From Actinomycetes bacterium (GTDB lineage Bacteria > Actinomycetota > Actinomycetes > Mycobacteriales > Mycobacteriaceae): a DNA stretch of 64,000 nt. The notes beneath the pieces were generated by a model, which saw only the letters and a program-made list of their open reading frames with translations, was not told where the DNA came from and searched no databases. A program made the translations under genes and the position numbers. This document shows, piece after piece, positions 39,321-48,495 of the stretch; the stretch's first letter is position 1; the number at the start of each line of letters is the position of its first letter. The stretch covers positions 110,395 to 174,394 of the forward strand of contig JAEXZY010000093.1 of assembly GCA_023404955.1 (NCBI GenBank), read 5' to 3'.

Positions 39321-40643
39321 CGCCGCCGCATGCGGGCATCCCGGGGACGTCGCCACGGCGTGCCGCGCGCGCACGCGAATCCTGGCCCCGCGGTGCGGCA
39401 TCAGGATCACGCTCTTGATGCGGCGCCGCTCGCCCGGCGCCGTCGTGGTGTCCAGATCGACGCGTCGCAAGACCTCCCGTAGCACGATCGCCATCTCCAC
39501 GAGCGCGAAGTTCGCACCGAGGCAGCGCCGGTTGCCACCGCCGAACGGCAGCCAGGTGGTCGGGCCCAGTTGGGCGTCGAGCATCCGGTCGGGATCGAAC
39601 GTCTCGGGATCGGGATAGCGATCGCCATCTGCGTGCACCAGCCCGATCCCCGGCGCGACCATCACACCGGCCGGAAGTCGATACCCGCCGATCTCGACCG
39701 GCTCGGTGAGAACCCGTCCGACGTCGAAGACAACCGGGCGGATCCGCAGAATTTCCTTGCACACGGCATCCAGGTAGGCGTCATCGCCGCCGCGGGCCGC
39801 CGCGGTGGCCTTGGCGAGCAGATCCGGGTGTCGGGTCAGCCTCTCCAACGCCCACGACAATGCGGTCGCGGTGGTGTCGTGTCCGGCGACCAACAGCGTC
39901 ATCAGCTGATCGCGCAGTTGTTCATCGGACATCTCGCCGGTGCGGATCATCATCGCCAGCGCATCGGTCCGCGATTCCAGCGCCGGATCGGCGCGCCGCT
40001 CGGCGATCTCGGCGTACAACAGCTCGTCGGCTGCGTGCAGTCGCTCGGCGAAGGGCCGCCACGGCGTCAGGCGCTGCAGGCCCGGCGTGCTGATCGCCAG
40101 TGATTCCCAGGTTCCGACGCTGAGCAGCTTGGGCATGACGCGCCGTAATGCGGTCAGCCGATCGGGGTCGCTGGCACCGATCACCGTCCGCAGGATCACC
40201 TCCAGGGTGATCTCGGCCATCTTGGGCGCCACTGCGAAGCGCCGGCGTAGGGGCCAGTCTTCGATGTTGTCGGCGGCCACCCGGGCGATCACATCGGTCT
40301 GTCTGGCGACCGCCTCGCGGCCGAACGGTGCCAGCATCATCCTGCGTCGTCGCCGGTGTTCATCTTCGTCGATCACCAAAACCGAGCTGGCACCCAGCAA
40401 TCCGGTCAGCATGGAGTTCGCTTCGCCGGCGTGGTAGACCGTTGGGTCGCCGCTGAACACGGTCTTGATATCGGCAGGGTCGGCCAGGTAGACCACCGTC
40501 CCCATCGAGGCGATGCGAAGCGTGAACACTTTTCCGTAACGACGCCGACAGGCCTCGATGAGTCGAGGCCAGAATTTCATCAGCAGTGCTGCCTGCAGCC
40601 CCGGCGGCAGCGGCGGTCCGGGCGGCAGCGCCAATTCGGTCAT
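39309..40643 (-). CDS. Cytochrome P450, CYP135/CYP138-like
   Basis: A 444-residue P450. Canonical pieces: proline-rich opening LALPPGPPLPPGLQ, I-helix oxygen site LLVAGHDTTATALS (near 252-265), ExxR in EILRIRP (near 295), and haem-binding Cys in FGGGNRRCLGANFAL (near 386-400). N-terminal residues FWPRLIEACRRRYGKVFTLRI recall the CYP135-138 group of mycobacteria. It would oxidise a lipid or aromatic compound using ferredoxin. The substrate is unknown. Convergent with the preceding membrane-protein gene. Confidence 0.88.
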   Translation of the reverse strand: MTELALPPGPPLPPGLQAALLMKFWPRLIEACRRRYGKVFTLRIASMGTVVYLADPADIKTVFSGDPTVYHAGEANSMLTGLLGASSVLVIDEDEHRRRRRMMLAPFGREAVARQTDVIARVAADNIEDWPLRRRFAVAPKMAEITLEVILRTVIGASDPDRLTALRRVMPKLLSVGTWESLAISTPGLQRLTPWRPFAERLHAADELLYAEIAERRADPALESRTDALAMMIRTGEMSDEQLRDQLMTLLVAGHDTTATALSWALERLTRHPDLLAKATAAARGGDDAYLDAVCKEILRIRPVVFDVGRVLTEPVEIGGYRLPAGVMVAPGIGLVHADGDRYPDPETFDPDRMLDAQLGPTTWLPFGGGNRRCLGANFALVEMAIVLREVLRRVDLDTTTAPGERRRIKSVILMPHRGARIRVRARHAVATSPGCPHAAASAQ

Positions 40644-40673
40644 GTGTATGAGTCTACGGACGAGCGCAACCCC

Positions 40674-41147
40674 TCACAGTTGACCGGTCGCGTCGTACAC
40701 CCATGACATGTCGGCGGTGGCGAAATCCGAGAGCCAGTTCGCGGGCGCATGGTTGGTCAGGCCACCCATGTCCCAGTAGTCCTTCCACAGGATGATCCGC
40801 TCGTCGAGGACCCGGTGGACGGTGACGAACGGCAGCACCGCTCGCTCACCGGTCGGCCACGTCCAGGTCTCGGAGTGCTCGTACATGACATGCGGCCCGT
40901 CGGCGACGAGCAGGCCGTCGTGATTCTCATAGGCGGCCAACGATTCCAGCCCGATCTTGAGACGCTTGATGATGTCCTGCGGACCGCGGGCCGCCGCGGT
41001 CGGCCCGACCGGCATGTCGGCGTAGATGCAGTCCGGAGCCAGGAAGGTGGCGACCTCCGCCCAGTCGCGGCGCGACAGTGCGTGCCACATGCCCAGTACC
41101 GTGGCCGATTCGGCGCACCGGGCCGCGCCGACGGTGTCAGATGACAT
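40674..41147 (-). CDS. SnoaL-like/limonene-1,2-epoxide hydrolase family protein
   Basis: A 157-residue cone-barrel protein of the NTF2 superfamily. The pair VTVHRVLDERIILWKDYWDMGGL near 113-135 resembles the limonene-epoxide hydrolase core, where Asp-Arg-Asp residues act, so it could open an epoxide made by a neighbouring P450. Start ATG 41147 (MSSDTVGAARC) overlaps the upstream amidohydrolase by 11 bases, so they are one operon. Confidence 0.75.
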   Translation of the reverse strand: MSSDTVGAARCAESATVLGMWHALSRRDWAEVATFLAPDCIYADMPVGPTAAARGPQDIIKRLKIGLESLAAYENHDGLLVADGPHVMYEHSETWTWPTGERAVLPFVTVHRVLDERIILWKDYWDMGGLTNHAPANWLSDFATADMSWVYDATGQL

Positions 41148-42924
41148 CGGCCAACGCGCTCTCCTCGGCCCCACGGGCGGGGGAGCGGTGCGCGGCCCGC
41201 AGGAACCGGCCCGTGCGGTCCCGTCCCACCGATTCGGTGGCGTGCCCGTCGATGAACACCACACGTCCGCCCACCAGCACGGCCGCGACGGTGTCGTCGT
41301 TGCGGTTGACCATCCGCGACAACCCTCCGTAACAGTCGACGGGCTCCTCGGCGTAATCGTCAAGGCCGGCGTCCAGGCGCTCGGGATCGATGATCACGAC
41401 ATCGGCCCGATCGCCGATGCGCAGGTGACCGGCGTCCAGGCGGTACCAGTCGGCGAGCTCGCCGGTCAAGCGGTGCACCGCTCGTTCGATGCTCATGAAC
41501 CCCCGTCCGCTGTTCTGCGCATCGCGCACGTGGCGCAGCAGTCGCAGGCCCATGTTGTAGAACGCCATGTTGCGCAGGTGCGCTCCGGCATCGGAGAACC
41601 CGAGCTGGATACCGGGTTCGCGGGCCAGCTGTTTGAGCACCTCTGGACGATGATTGGAAATCGTTGTCCGCCAACGCAGTCCGCGGCCGTGCTCGAGGAC
41701 CAGATCAAGGAACGCGTCGACCGGGTGCAGGCCGCGGTCCAGGCCCACCTGCCCGAACGATCTGCCGATGACAGCCGCGTCGGGGCACCCGACGATCTCG
41801 GCGTCGAAGAAATCACGGTGCCAGACGCGCACACCGTATTTGCTTTCGTAATCCTTGCGGAACTGCCGCCGGTAGCCCTCGTCGGCCAGCAGCGCATTGC
41901 GCTCCACTTCGTCGCGCAGGTGCAGAGCCGCTGCGCCGGAACCGAACTCCTCGAATACGACCAGGTCGATACCGTCGGCGTACACCTCGAATGGCACCGG
42001 GAGATGCTGCCAGCGGAAGTTGCCGCCCAGTGCGTTGATCAGCCGCGAAGACGGACCCATGATCTTGATCGCGTACGGGTTGGCCTTGATATCGGCGGCC
42101 GAGAGCAGGCTGGTCTTGAGCGGGTTGCGCAAGAACCCCAGCGACTGGGCCATCTGGGAGAGCAGGTTCAGCGGATTCTGGATATCGGGCCCGGATTGCA
42201 GGGCCCGACCCGTGCGGCGCAGCAGCGACTTCAACCTGCGCAGCTCGCGCGGTTTGGCATAGGTCGACGGCAAGGTGCGCGAACGGCATGTGTCACCGTC
42301 GATCTTGTCGAAAAGCAGTTGCTGCGAAGACATTCCCACAAATCCCGCGTTCAGGGCCTCGGTCAGCATGCGTTCCATCTCGGTCTGCTCGGCCCGCGTC
42401 GGCCGCTGATCGGCGCGGGTGGCACGGTCCAGGCCCATCACCGCGGTGCGCATGTCCGAATGCCCGATGAAGGCCGCGAGGTTGGGCCCCAGCGGCAGGG
42501 ATTCCAGCGCCTCGACGTAACCCTCGGCGTCGGTCCAGGTCTTGTGGTCATCGACGGTGTCGATGACGTACTCGCGCGGGATCGCCTCGACCCTTCCGAA
42601 CAGGTCACCCGCGTCGGCACCGCCGATGTGCACGGTGGACAGCGAGCACGAGCCCAGCATCACGGTGGTCACCCCGTGGCGCAGCGACTCGGTGAGCGAC
42701 GGCCGGGCCAGTACCTCCACGTCGTAATGGGTGTGGATATCGAGCATTCCGGGGATCACCCATTTGCCCGCGGCATCGATCAGTTGCGGGCAGCCGGTGT
42801 CATCGAGGTCGTCCGCGCTGACGGCGACGACGTGTCCGCCGCGGATACCGATGTTGCGAACGGCGGACGGGGCGCCCGTGCCGTCGAACCAGCGTCCGCC
42901 ACGGATGATTGTGTCGTAGGTCAC
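41137..42924 (-). CDS. D-aminoacylase / N-acyl-D-amino-acid deacylase family amidohydrolase
   Basis: A 595-residue metal-dependent amidohydrolase. N-terminal beta-sandwich, then metal site MLDIHTHYDVEVL (HxH near 64) and the conserved C-terminal GFSDAGAHLRNM (near 450). These match the D-aminoacylase/Rv2913c-type branch. The GTG start at 42924 (VTYDTIIRGGRWFDGTG) is preferred over longer upstream in-frame alternatives. It runs in an operon with the epoxide-hydrolase-like protein. Substrate unknown. Confidence 0.87.
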   Translation of the reverse strand: MTYDTIIRGGRWFDGTGAPSAVRNIGIRGGHVVAVSADDLDDTGCPQLIDAAGKWVIPGMLDIHTHYDVEVLARPSLTESLRHGVTTVMLGSCSLSTVHIGGADAGDLFGRVEAIPREYVIDTVDDHKTWTDAEGYVEALESLPLGPNLAAFIGHSDMRTAVMGLDRATRADQRPTRAEQTEMERMLTEALNAGFVGMSSQQLLFDKIDGDTCRSRTLPSTYAKPRELRRLKSLLRRTGRALQSGPDIQNPLNLLSQMAQSLGFLRNPLKTSLLSAADIKANPYAIKIMGPSSRLINALGGNFRWQHLPVPFEVYADGIDLVVFEEFGSGAAALHLRDEVERNALLADEGYRRQFRKDYESKYGVRVWHRDFFDAEIVGCPDAAVIGRSFGQVGLDRGLHPVDAFLDLVLEHGRGLRWRTTISNHRPEVLKQLAREPGIQLGFSDAGAHLRNMAFYNMGLRLLRHVRDAQNSGRGFMSIERAVHRLTGELADWYRLDAGHLRIGDRADVVIIDPERLDAGLDDYAEEPVDCYGGLSRMVNRNDDTVAAVLVGGRVVFIDGHATESVGRDRTGRFLRAAHRSPARGAEESALADVI

Positions 42925-43016
42925 CCCGTCATCAGAACAGTGGCGCTGACGGGTGTCAACGAAAATCGTGAACAGATTCGCGCAGGTGTCTACTTCGGGC
43001 GCGCATACTCGACACC

Positions 43017-43913
43017 ATGACGCCACTGCAGCGCTATATCGCCGAAGAGATCGCCACCGATCACGTCGACGGCCTGCTCTCGCGACGGGAGGCCTTGCGT
43101 CGACTCGCCCTGCTCGGTGTCGGGACGGCCGCGGCAACCGCGCTCATCACCGCCTGCGGGGACGCCAAGCAGGAGGTGGCCGCGACCAGCACGGAGACGA
43201 CCGGATCCACGCCGCCGGGGATGGGCGCGGCCCGTCCGACGGTCTCCGTCAGCTGGCAGGGCCCGGCCGGAGAGCTGCGGGGCGCTTGGGCCGAGGCGCC
43301 CGATCCGCGCGGTGCGATGCTGGTCATCCACGAGAACAAGGGGCTTACCGACTGGGTGCGCTCGGTGGCCGGCCGACTGGCCGGGGCCGGCTACTCAAGC
43401 CTGGCCATCGACCTGCTGTCGGCCGAGGGCGGCACGGCCGCCTTCGCCGATCCGGCCGAGGCCACCGCCGCGCTGGGCAACCGTCCGCCCGAAGACATGG
43501 TGGCCGACCTGCGGTCCGGGATCGCCGAGGTGCGGGGCCGGACTCCTGGCAAGCGGATGGCGGCCATCGGTTTCTGTATGGGCGGCGGACTGGTGTGGCG
43601 CCTGTTGGCGGCGGGTGCGCCCGAACTGTCGGCCGCCTTCCCGTTCTACGGCCCGACGCCCGATGATCCTGACTTCTCCGGCTCGAAAAACGTTGCGGTG
43701 CTCGGCTTCTACGGTGAGCTCGATCAACGGGTGAACGCCACCGAACCGGTGGCCGCCGCGGCGCTGGACCGCGCCGGGCTGGTGCACGAATTGGTCACCG
43801 AGCAGGGCGCCAACCACGCGTTCTTCAACGACACCGGCGATCGGTACGAACCGCGGGCCGCCGAGGACGCGTGGCAACGCACACTGGCCTGGCTGTCGAC
43901 CCACGTCGGCTAG
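43017..43913 (+). CDS. Secreted dienelactone hydrolase family lipoprotein-like enzyme
   Basis: A 298-residue alpha/beta hydrolase. The N-terminus SRREALRRLALLGVGTAAATALITAC (from near 22) has a twin-arginine-like basic run, a hydrophobic core and a lipobox-like LITAC. Nucleophile Cys in GFCMGG (near 180), Asp in GELDQRV (near 235) and His in GANHAFFND (near 265) form the Cys-Asp-His triad of this family. It would act on a lactone or ester outside the membrane. Divergent from the amidohydrolase. Confidence 0.86.
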   Translation: MTPLQRYIAEEIATDHVDGLLSRREALRRLALLGVGTAAATALITACGDAKQEVAATSTETTGSTPPGMGAARPTVSVSWQGPAGELRGAWAEAPDPRGAMLVIHENKGLTDWVRSVAGRLAGAGYSSLAIDLLSAEGGTAAFADPAEATAALGNRPPEDMVADLRSGIAEVRGRTPGKRMAAIGFCMGGGLVWRLLAAGAPELSAAFPFYGPTPDDPDFSGSKNVAVLGFYGELDQRVNATEPVAAAALDRAGLVHELVTEQGANHAFFNDTGDRYEPRAAEDAWQRTLAWLSTHVG

Positions 43914-43996
43914 GCCGCAAGCGCATTCACCGGCAGTTCACGTCGGTGTCGGCGGCGCGTGACCACCCGAACACAGATCGCGGCTACTCATGGCCC

Positions 43997-45103
43997 ATGA
44001 GGGTCGTCCAGGTCGCCAACTTCTACGGTCCGCGCTCGGGCGGACTGCGCACCGCCGTCGATCGGCTCGGCGCCGAATACAGCGCGGCCGGCCACGATGT
44101 CCTACTCGTGGTGCCGGGCGCCGATGCAGGTCGGCAGGTGCTGCCGTCCGGTGTCACGCGGTTGTCCCTTCCGGCGCGCCGAATCCCGTTCACCGGCGGC
44201 TACCGGGCCGTGCTGCCCGGCCCGGTGACCGCCCTGCTCGAGGAATTGCAACCCGACGCACTGGAGGTCTCCGATCGTCTGACGCTCCGATCGCTCGGAC
44301 CCTGGGGTCGGCGCAACGGGGTGGCCACCGTCATGATCTCGCACGAGCGACTCGACCGGCTGCTCGGTCAGATACTGCCGCGCCGCGCGGCCCGCACGAT
44401 CGCCGACGCGGCGAACCGACGCACCGCCCGCAACTACGACGCGGTGGTCTGCACGACGGGTTTCGCCCGTGCGGAGTTCGAAAGGATCGGAGCGGCAAAC
44501 GTGGCGACCGTGCCGCTGGGCGTGGATCTCGACCAGTTCCACCCGCGTTACCGTTGTCTGCAGCTGCGCGGCCGATGGGCGCGCCCGGAGCAGACCCTGC
44601 TGGTGCACTGCGGCAGGCTCTCGGTGGAGAAGCACGCCCATCGCAGCATCGACACCGTTGCGGCGCTTCGTGACTCGGGCGTGGACGCGCGACTGGTCGT
44701 CGTCGGGGAAGGCCCGCTGCGGTCGCGGCTGGAGCGTCAGGCGGCCGGTCTGCCGGTCGACTTCACCGGTTACATCGGTGAACGCGACACGGTGGCGGCC
44801 ATCCTCGCCTCGGCCGATGTCGCGTTGGCGCCTGGGCCGCACGAAACCTTCGGCCTGGCCGCCCTTGAGGCGCTGGCCTGCGGCACACCGGCAGTGGTCT
44901 CACGCACCTCGGCCCTTGCCGAGATCCTGACCGCCGACAGCGGCGCCGCCGCGGACAACGATCCGCGGGCCATCGCCCATGCCGTCGCCGCGGTGATCAG
45001 CCGACCCGAGACGATGCGCAGACACTGCGCCCGTCGCCGGGCCGAACAGTTCACCTGGCCCCGTTCGGCGGCGGGCATGCTGGACGTGTTGGCCCGACGG
45101 TGA
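43997..45103 (+). CDS. GT4-family glycosyltransferase
   Basis: A 368-residue GT-B fold glycosyltransferase: MRVVQVANFYGPRSGGLRTAVDRLG at the N-terminus, a donor-binding C-terminal half with VHCGRLSVEKHAHRSIDTV (near 213) and the Glu-rich region PGPHETFGLAALEALACGTPAVVSRTSALAEI (near 280-310, partly quoted). This resembles mycobacterial mannosyl- and glucosyltransferases of lipoglycan or glycolipid synthesis; the sugar and acceptor are unclear. ATG at 43997. Confidence 0.87.
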   Translation: MRVVQVANFYGPRSGGLRTAVDRLGAEYSAAGHDVLLVVPGADAGRQVLPSGVTRLSLPARRIPFTGGYRAVLPGPVTALLEELQPDALEVSDRLTLRSLGPWGRRNGVATVMISHERLDRLLGQILPRRAARTIADAANRRTARNYDAVVCTTGFARAEFERIGAANVATVPLGVDLDQFHPRYRCLQLRGRWARPEQTLLVHCGRLSVEKHAHRSIDTVAALRDSGVDARLVVVGEGPLRSRLERQAAGLPVDFTGYIGERDTVAAILASADVALAPGPHETFGLAALEALACGTPAVVSRTSALAEILTADSGAAADNDPRAIAHAVAAVISRPETMRRHCARRRAEQFTWPRSAAGMLDVLARR

Positions 45104-45146
45104 CCAATCGCCACGGCCCGCCGGCGCCGTGTCCTACGATCTGGGC

Positions 45147-45539
45147 ATGAAGCGGCTTGTGCTGGCGGTACCGATGGTGAGTGTGGCGGCACTGATCGGC
45201 GCGGGACCGGCGACCGCGGCCCCCGAACAAGGGTGCGCAGTCACCCTGCAGGCGCCCACTGTGGTGCAGGACGCCGCGGTGCGTGCCGTCGTCGCATCGG
45301 TGAGTCCGGGAGCGTGCAACCGTGCGGTTCCGCAACTGCAGGTGGCATGCCTACAGCAGGCAGGCAGTCCGGTGGCCCCGCTGTGCGTGCAATCCGAGGG
45401 CCCCGGCACCGCCGAGGTCAGGTTCAGCCCGTACACCCCTGGTGCCGGGTACATCGTGAGTGGCCGGGTGTGTGCGAACGCGGGCAGCCCGCCGGTGACC
45501 TATTGCAGTACCGTCGGCCCGACCACGGTCATCCTGTAG
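45147..45539 (+). CDS. Small secreted protein with three disulphide-type Cys pairs
   Basis: A 130-residue exported protein: signal peptide MKRLVLAVPMVSVAALIGAG with cleavage after ATAA, then a mature domain with six cysteines (GCAVTL, ACNRAV, ACLQQ, LCVQ, VCANA, YCST). No family is recognised. The even Cys count suggests a disulphide-stabilised extracellular fold. It overlaps the convergent regulator gene end by 11 bases. Confidence 0.73.
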   Translation: MKRLVLAVPMVSVAALIGAGPATAAPEQGCAVTLQAPTVVQDAAVRAVVASVSPGACNRAVPQLQVACLQQAGSPVAPLCVQSEGPGTAEVRFSPYTPGAGYIVSGRVCANAGSPPVTYCSTVGPTTVIL

Positions 45540-46059
45540 CGCCGTCGCGCAGGTAGTGCACATCGGCGCCCATGTCGAACCGATAGCCGCCGCCGCGGAT
45601 CGTCGTGATGACGCCGGCATGGCGGCCGAGTTTGACCCGCAGCCGGCGAACATGGGTGTCGACGGTGCGCCCGGCTCCTGGTCGGTCATCCCACAGCTGT
45701 TCCATCAACTCCTCGCGGGATACCGTGCGGTGTGGGTGTTCGGCGAGGTAGAGGAGCAGTTCGAGCTCCCGGTAGCTCAGATGCACTGCGTGACCGTCGA
45801 CGATGACCGAACGCCGCGAAGGATGGATCCGCAGGCCGCCGGCCTCACGGGTGGGCCCACCTGCGCTGTCTGCGGAGGTGATGACGGCCGGTCGGGCGCG
45901 TACCCCGGGTATCGAGCGGGCAATGACGCTGCCGTAGTCATCGGCCAATTGAGCTGTGCGCAGCGGAACTTCGGTCAAGCCCGGCGGCACGTCCAGGATG
46001 AGGACGACCTGCACCGGAGGCGGAGTCGGCGATGACGTACCTGCTCCCGATTGGTACAT
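45529..46059 (-). CDS. Winged-helix (OmpR/PhoB-type) DNA-binding regulator without a receiver domain
   Basis: A 176-residue protein. The C-terminal half is a clear winged helix: LSYRELELLLYLAEHPHRTVSREELMEQLWDD (near 93-124, given in part), THVRRLRVKLGRH and the wing IRGGGYRFD. The N-terminal half (VQVVLILDVPPG..) lacks the phosphoacceptor Asp pattern, so it is not a full two-component receiver. Targets unknown. Confidence 0.82.
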   Translation of the reverse strand: MYQSGAGTSSPTPPPVQVVLILDVPPGLTEVPLRTAQLADDYGSVIARSIPGVRARPAVITSADSAGGPTREAGGLRIHPSRRSVIVDGHAVHLSYRELELLLYLAEHPHRTVSREELMEQLWDDRPGAGRTVDTHVRRLRVKLGRHAGVITTIRGGGYRFDMGADVHYLRDGATG

Positions 46060-46119
46060 CGCTGCATGGTGCCCCAGAATTCGGGTGCCCGGCAGGGTTT
46101 GGAGCGCGGTGAGCGCAAG

Positions 46120-46875
46120 TCAGAACGCGGGGATGACCTGACCCGAGTACGTCGTCTCGATGAACAACCTGGTCTGCGGCCCGGTGAGCGCCGCCGCCAG
46201 CGTCACCACATCTGGGTTGGTTTGTCCCGCATGCTGGGTCACGAGATACTCGGCGTAGCCGGGGTCACCGCGGTCGCAGTGCAGGGCGGTGTCGGTGTGC
46301 ACGTTGCGTTCCATCGCCTGGTTGCCGAAGAGGAACACCGCGTCGAAATCGTCGAGAGCCGAAGCCATGGTCCAGCTGGTCAGTTCCTTGAACACCAGGC
46401 GGCGCGGGTTGGCCCGCACGTCGGTTGTGGTGGCCAACTGCCCCTCATCGGGCCGACAGTCCAGCAGGCCGAGCCGGTCGAGCATCATCAGTGAGCGGTC
46501 GGCATTCACCGCGTCGGCAGGCAACGCCACTTCGGCGTAATCGGGAATCGCCGCCAGGCTGGTCACCCGGCTTGAGTACAACCCGAACGGTTCGATGTGG
46601 ACCGCGACCACCGGGGCCAGCGCGGTCCCGGCGGTCCTGTTGAACTGCTCCAGGAAGGGCAGGTACTGAAAGTAGTTGGCGTGCAATCGGCCTGCTGCCA
46701 GCCAGTCGTTGGGTTCGTCGAAACTGTCGAACACGATCACCTGCAGATCGATCTGGGACTCGGCCAGCGTTGTGCGGACACTCTCCAAGATCTCGGCGTG
46801 TGGGACCGGTGAGGCGCCGACCCGCAGTGGCCGAAGCCCTTTCGTGCTGACCGATCGCACCGAACTGGTCGACAT
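46120..46875 (-). CDS. NlpA/MetQ-like substrate-binding protein without an obvious signal peptide
   Basis: A 251-residue protein with the NlpA fold: LRVGASPVPHAEILESVRTTLAE near the N-terminus, DEPNDWLAAGRLHANYFQYLPFLEQF, and VAVHIEPFGLYSSRV. These fit MetQ (methionine-binding ABC lipoprotein), but the first residues MSTSSVRSVSTKG contain no hydrophobic signal or lipobox, and no metN/metI genes are near. Either the true start is missed or it is a cytosolic or orphan binder. It is divergent from an amino acid permease. Confidence 0.72.
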   Translation of the reverse strand: MSTSSVRSVSTKGLRPLRVGASPVPHAEILESVRTTLAESQIDLQVIVFDSFDEPNDWLAAGRLHANYFQYLPFLEQFNRTAGTALAPVVAVHIEPFGLYSSRVTSLAAIPDYAEVALPADAVNADRSLMMLDRLGLLDCRPDEGQLATTTDVRANPRRLVFKELTSWTMASALDDFDAVFLFGNQAMERNVHTDTALHCDRGDPGYAEYLVTQHAGQTNPDVVTLAAALTGPQTRLFIETTYSGQVIPAF

Positions 46876-47043
46876 GATCGCCAGCGTACTGAAGACCGCA
46901 CAGCGTGCAAGGTGGCAGCCGAGGCGAATGTGCCGCCATGTTACGGACTTCGGCGCACGCTGACCGCAGCGGTTCTCGAGCGTTCGATGGCGGCCTAGGT
47001 TCTGGCCAACAGTCATCGCAGGGCCGAGAAGGATAGGTGCACC

Positions 47044-48495
47044 ATGTCCGAGATCATCGCTGTAGCCGGGCAACTGGGCGACCCGGCCAAAGGTCCCGAC
47101 CGACGGTTGCGGGGCAACCTCGGGGTGGCCTCCATCGTCTTCATGGTGGTCGCCGCCGCCGCACCCCTCGGGGTGGTCGGTGGTGTTTTTCCGCTGGGCA
47201 TCGCCAACGGCAATGGAGCCGGATTCCCGGCGACGTTCCTCGTCTCGACGGTGATCTTGCTGCTGTTCGCGGTGGGCTTCACCGCGTTGACCCCGTTCGT
47301 CGACGATGCCGGGGCCTTCTTCTCCTATATCCGTCACTCCCTGGGATTCTCGGTCGGCATCGGGTTCGGCTTCGTCGCGTTGGTCAGCTACGTGGCCCTG
47401 GAGGCCGGGGTGTACGGCCTGCTCGGGCCCGCCGGCGTCGGTGTCATCACGCTGTTCGGCGGGGCCGAGATCCCCTGGTGGGCTGTCGCGGCGGTCGCAT
47501 TCGGGGTGACAACCTATCTGGGCTACCGCAACATCGAGTTGTCCAGTCGGGTGCTGGGCGTGTTGCTGACCGCCGAGATCGCGGTCATCGGCGTCCTCGA
47601 CCTGGTGATCGTGCTGCGCGGCGGAGGGGATGACGGACTGTCGACCGGTGCGGTCAACCCCACCACCGTGTTCTCCGGTTCGCTCGGTATCGGGCTGCTC
47701 TTCGCGATGCTCAGCTACATAGGTTTCGAGGCCACGGCGGTCTTCCGCGACGAAGCCAGGGACCCGCGGCGCACCATTCCCCGCGCCACCTACGCCGCGC
47801 TGATCCTCATCGGCGCCTTCTACGCCGTCAGCAGCTGGGCGCTGATCTCGGCATGGGGGGATGATCGTGCCGTCGCACAGGCCACCGATTCCGGTGGCAC
47901 CTTCCTCGCCGACATCGCCCAGACCTATATCCGCACCGCAGGCAACGACATCATCACCGTGCTGTACTTCACCAGTCTGTTCGCCTGCATCCTGGCTTTC
48001 CACAACGTGGCATCGCGTTACGTGTTCGCGCTGTCCCAGCACCGGGTGTTGCCCGACGCGCTCGGGGTCGCGCACTCGGCACATGGTTCACCGCACAAGG
48101 CGTCGCTGTGGATCTCGGGCGTCGTCGCGGTCGGTATCGCGGCCGCCGTCGTGTTCGGCCTGGATCCGGTGACGCAGTTCTACACGTGGTTCGCGGCCAC
48201 CACCACGGTGGGATTCGTGGTGCTGTTGATCGCCACCAGCGTCGCGGTGTTGGTGTTCTTCGCACGTGACCGCCGCGGGTACTCACAGTGGCGGGTACGT
48301 ATCGCGCCGGCATCGGGACTCGTCGGACTCGGTCTCACCCTCGCTTTGATCCTCACCAATCTGGAGGGCCTGGCCACCTCGAATGCGTTGGGGTGGGGCA
48401 TCGTCGGCCTTCTGATCGTGTCTTTCGTCATCGGGGTGGTCATTGCCCAGCGGGTGGCGGGTGCCGCCGAGGTGACCCCGGTGGTGCACTCATGA
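47044..48495 (+). CDS. APC superfamily amino acid/polyamine permease
   Basis: A 483-residue transporter with 12 predicted helices: first one LGVASIVFMVVAAAAPLGVVGG (near 23), helix 6-7 region SYIGFEATAVFRDEARDPRRTIPRATYAAL (near 222-252, quoted in part), the FE-x-A motif typical of the APC family. Start ATG 47044 after AAGGA. Its last bases overlap the glutamine synthetase-like gene (ATGA), so the two are cotranslated. The substrate is likely an amine or amino acid. Confidence 0.9.
   Translation: MSEIIAVAGQLGDPAKGPDRRLRGNLGVASIVFMVVAAAAPLGVVGGVFPLGIANGNGAGFPATFLVSTVILLLFAVGFTALTPFVDDAGAFFSYIRHSLGFSVGIGFGFVALVSYVALEAGVYGLLGPAGVGVITLFGGAEIPWWAVAAVAFGVTTYLGYRNIELSSRVLGVLLTAEIAVIGVLDLVIVLRGGGDDGLSTGAVNPTTVFSGSLGIGLLFAMLSYIGFEATAVFRDEARDPRRTIPRATYAALILIGAFYAVSSWALISAWGDDRAVAQATDSGGTFLADIAQTYIRTAGNDIITVLYFTSLFACILAFHNVASRYVFALSQHRVLPDALGVAHSAHGSPHKASLWISGVVAVGIAAAVVFGLDPVTQFYTWFAATTTVGFVVLLIATSVAVLVFFARDRRGYSQWRVRIAPASGLVGLGLTLALILTNLEGLATSNALGWGIVGLLIVSFVIGVVIAQRVAGAAEVTPVVHS

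Noticed and set aside
41026..43020. A 664-codon plus-strand frame opposite the amidohydrolase
   Set aside because: It is a frame shadow; the composition is Gln/His/Val-rich without motifs, and the sense strand has catalytic motifs.
46876..48084. Upstream extension of the NlpA-like protein
   Set aside because: It runs antisense through the permease gene, is acidic and Gly/Asp-rich, and has no signal peptide; the internal ATG at 46875 is the sensible start.
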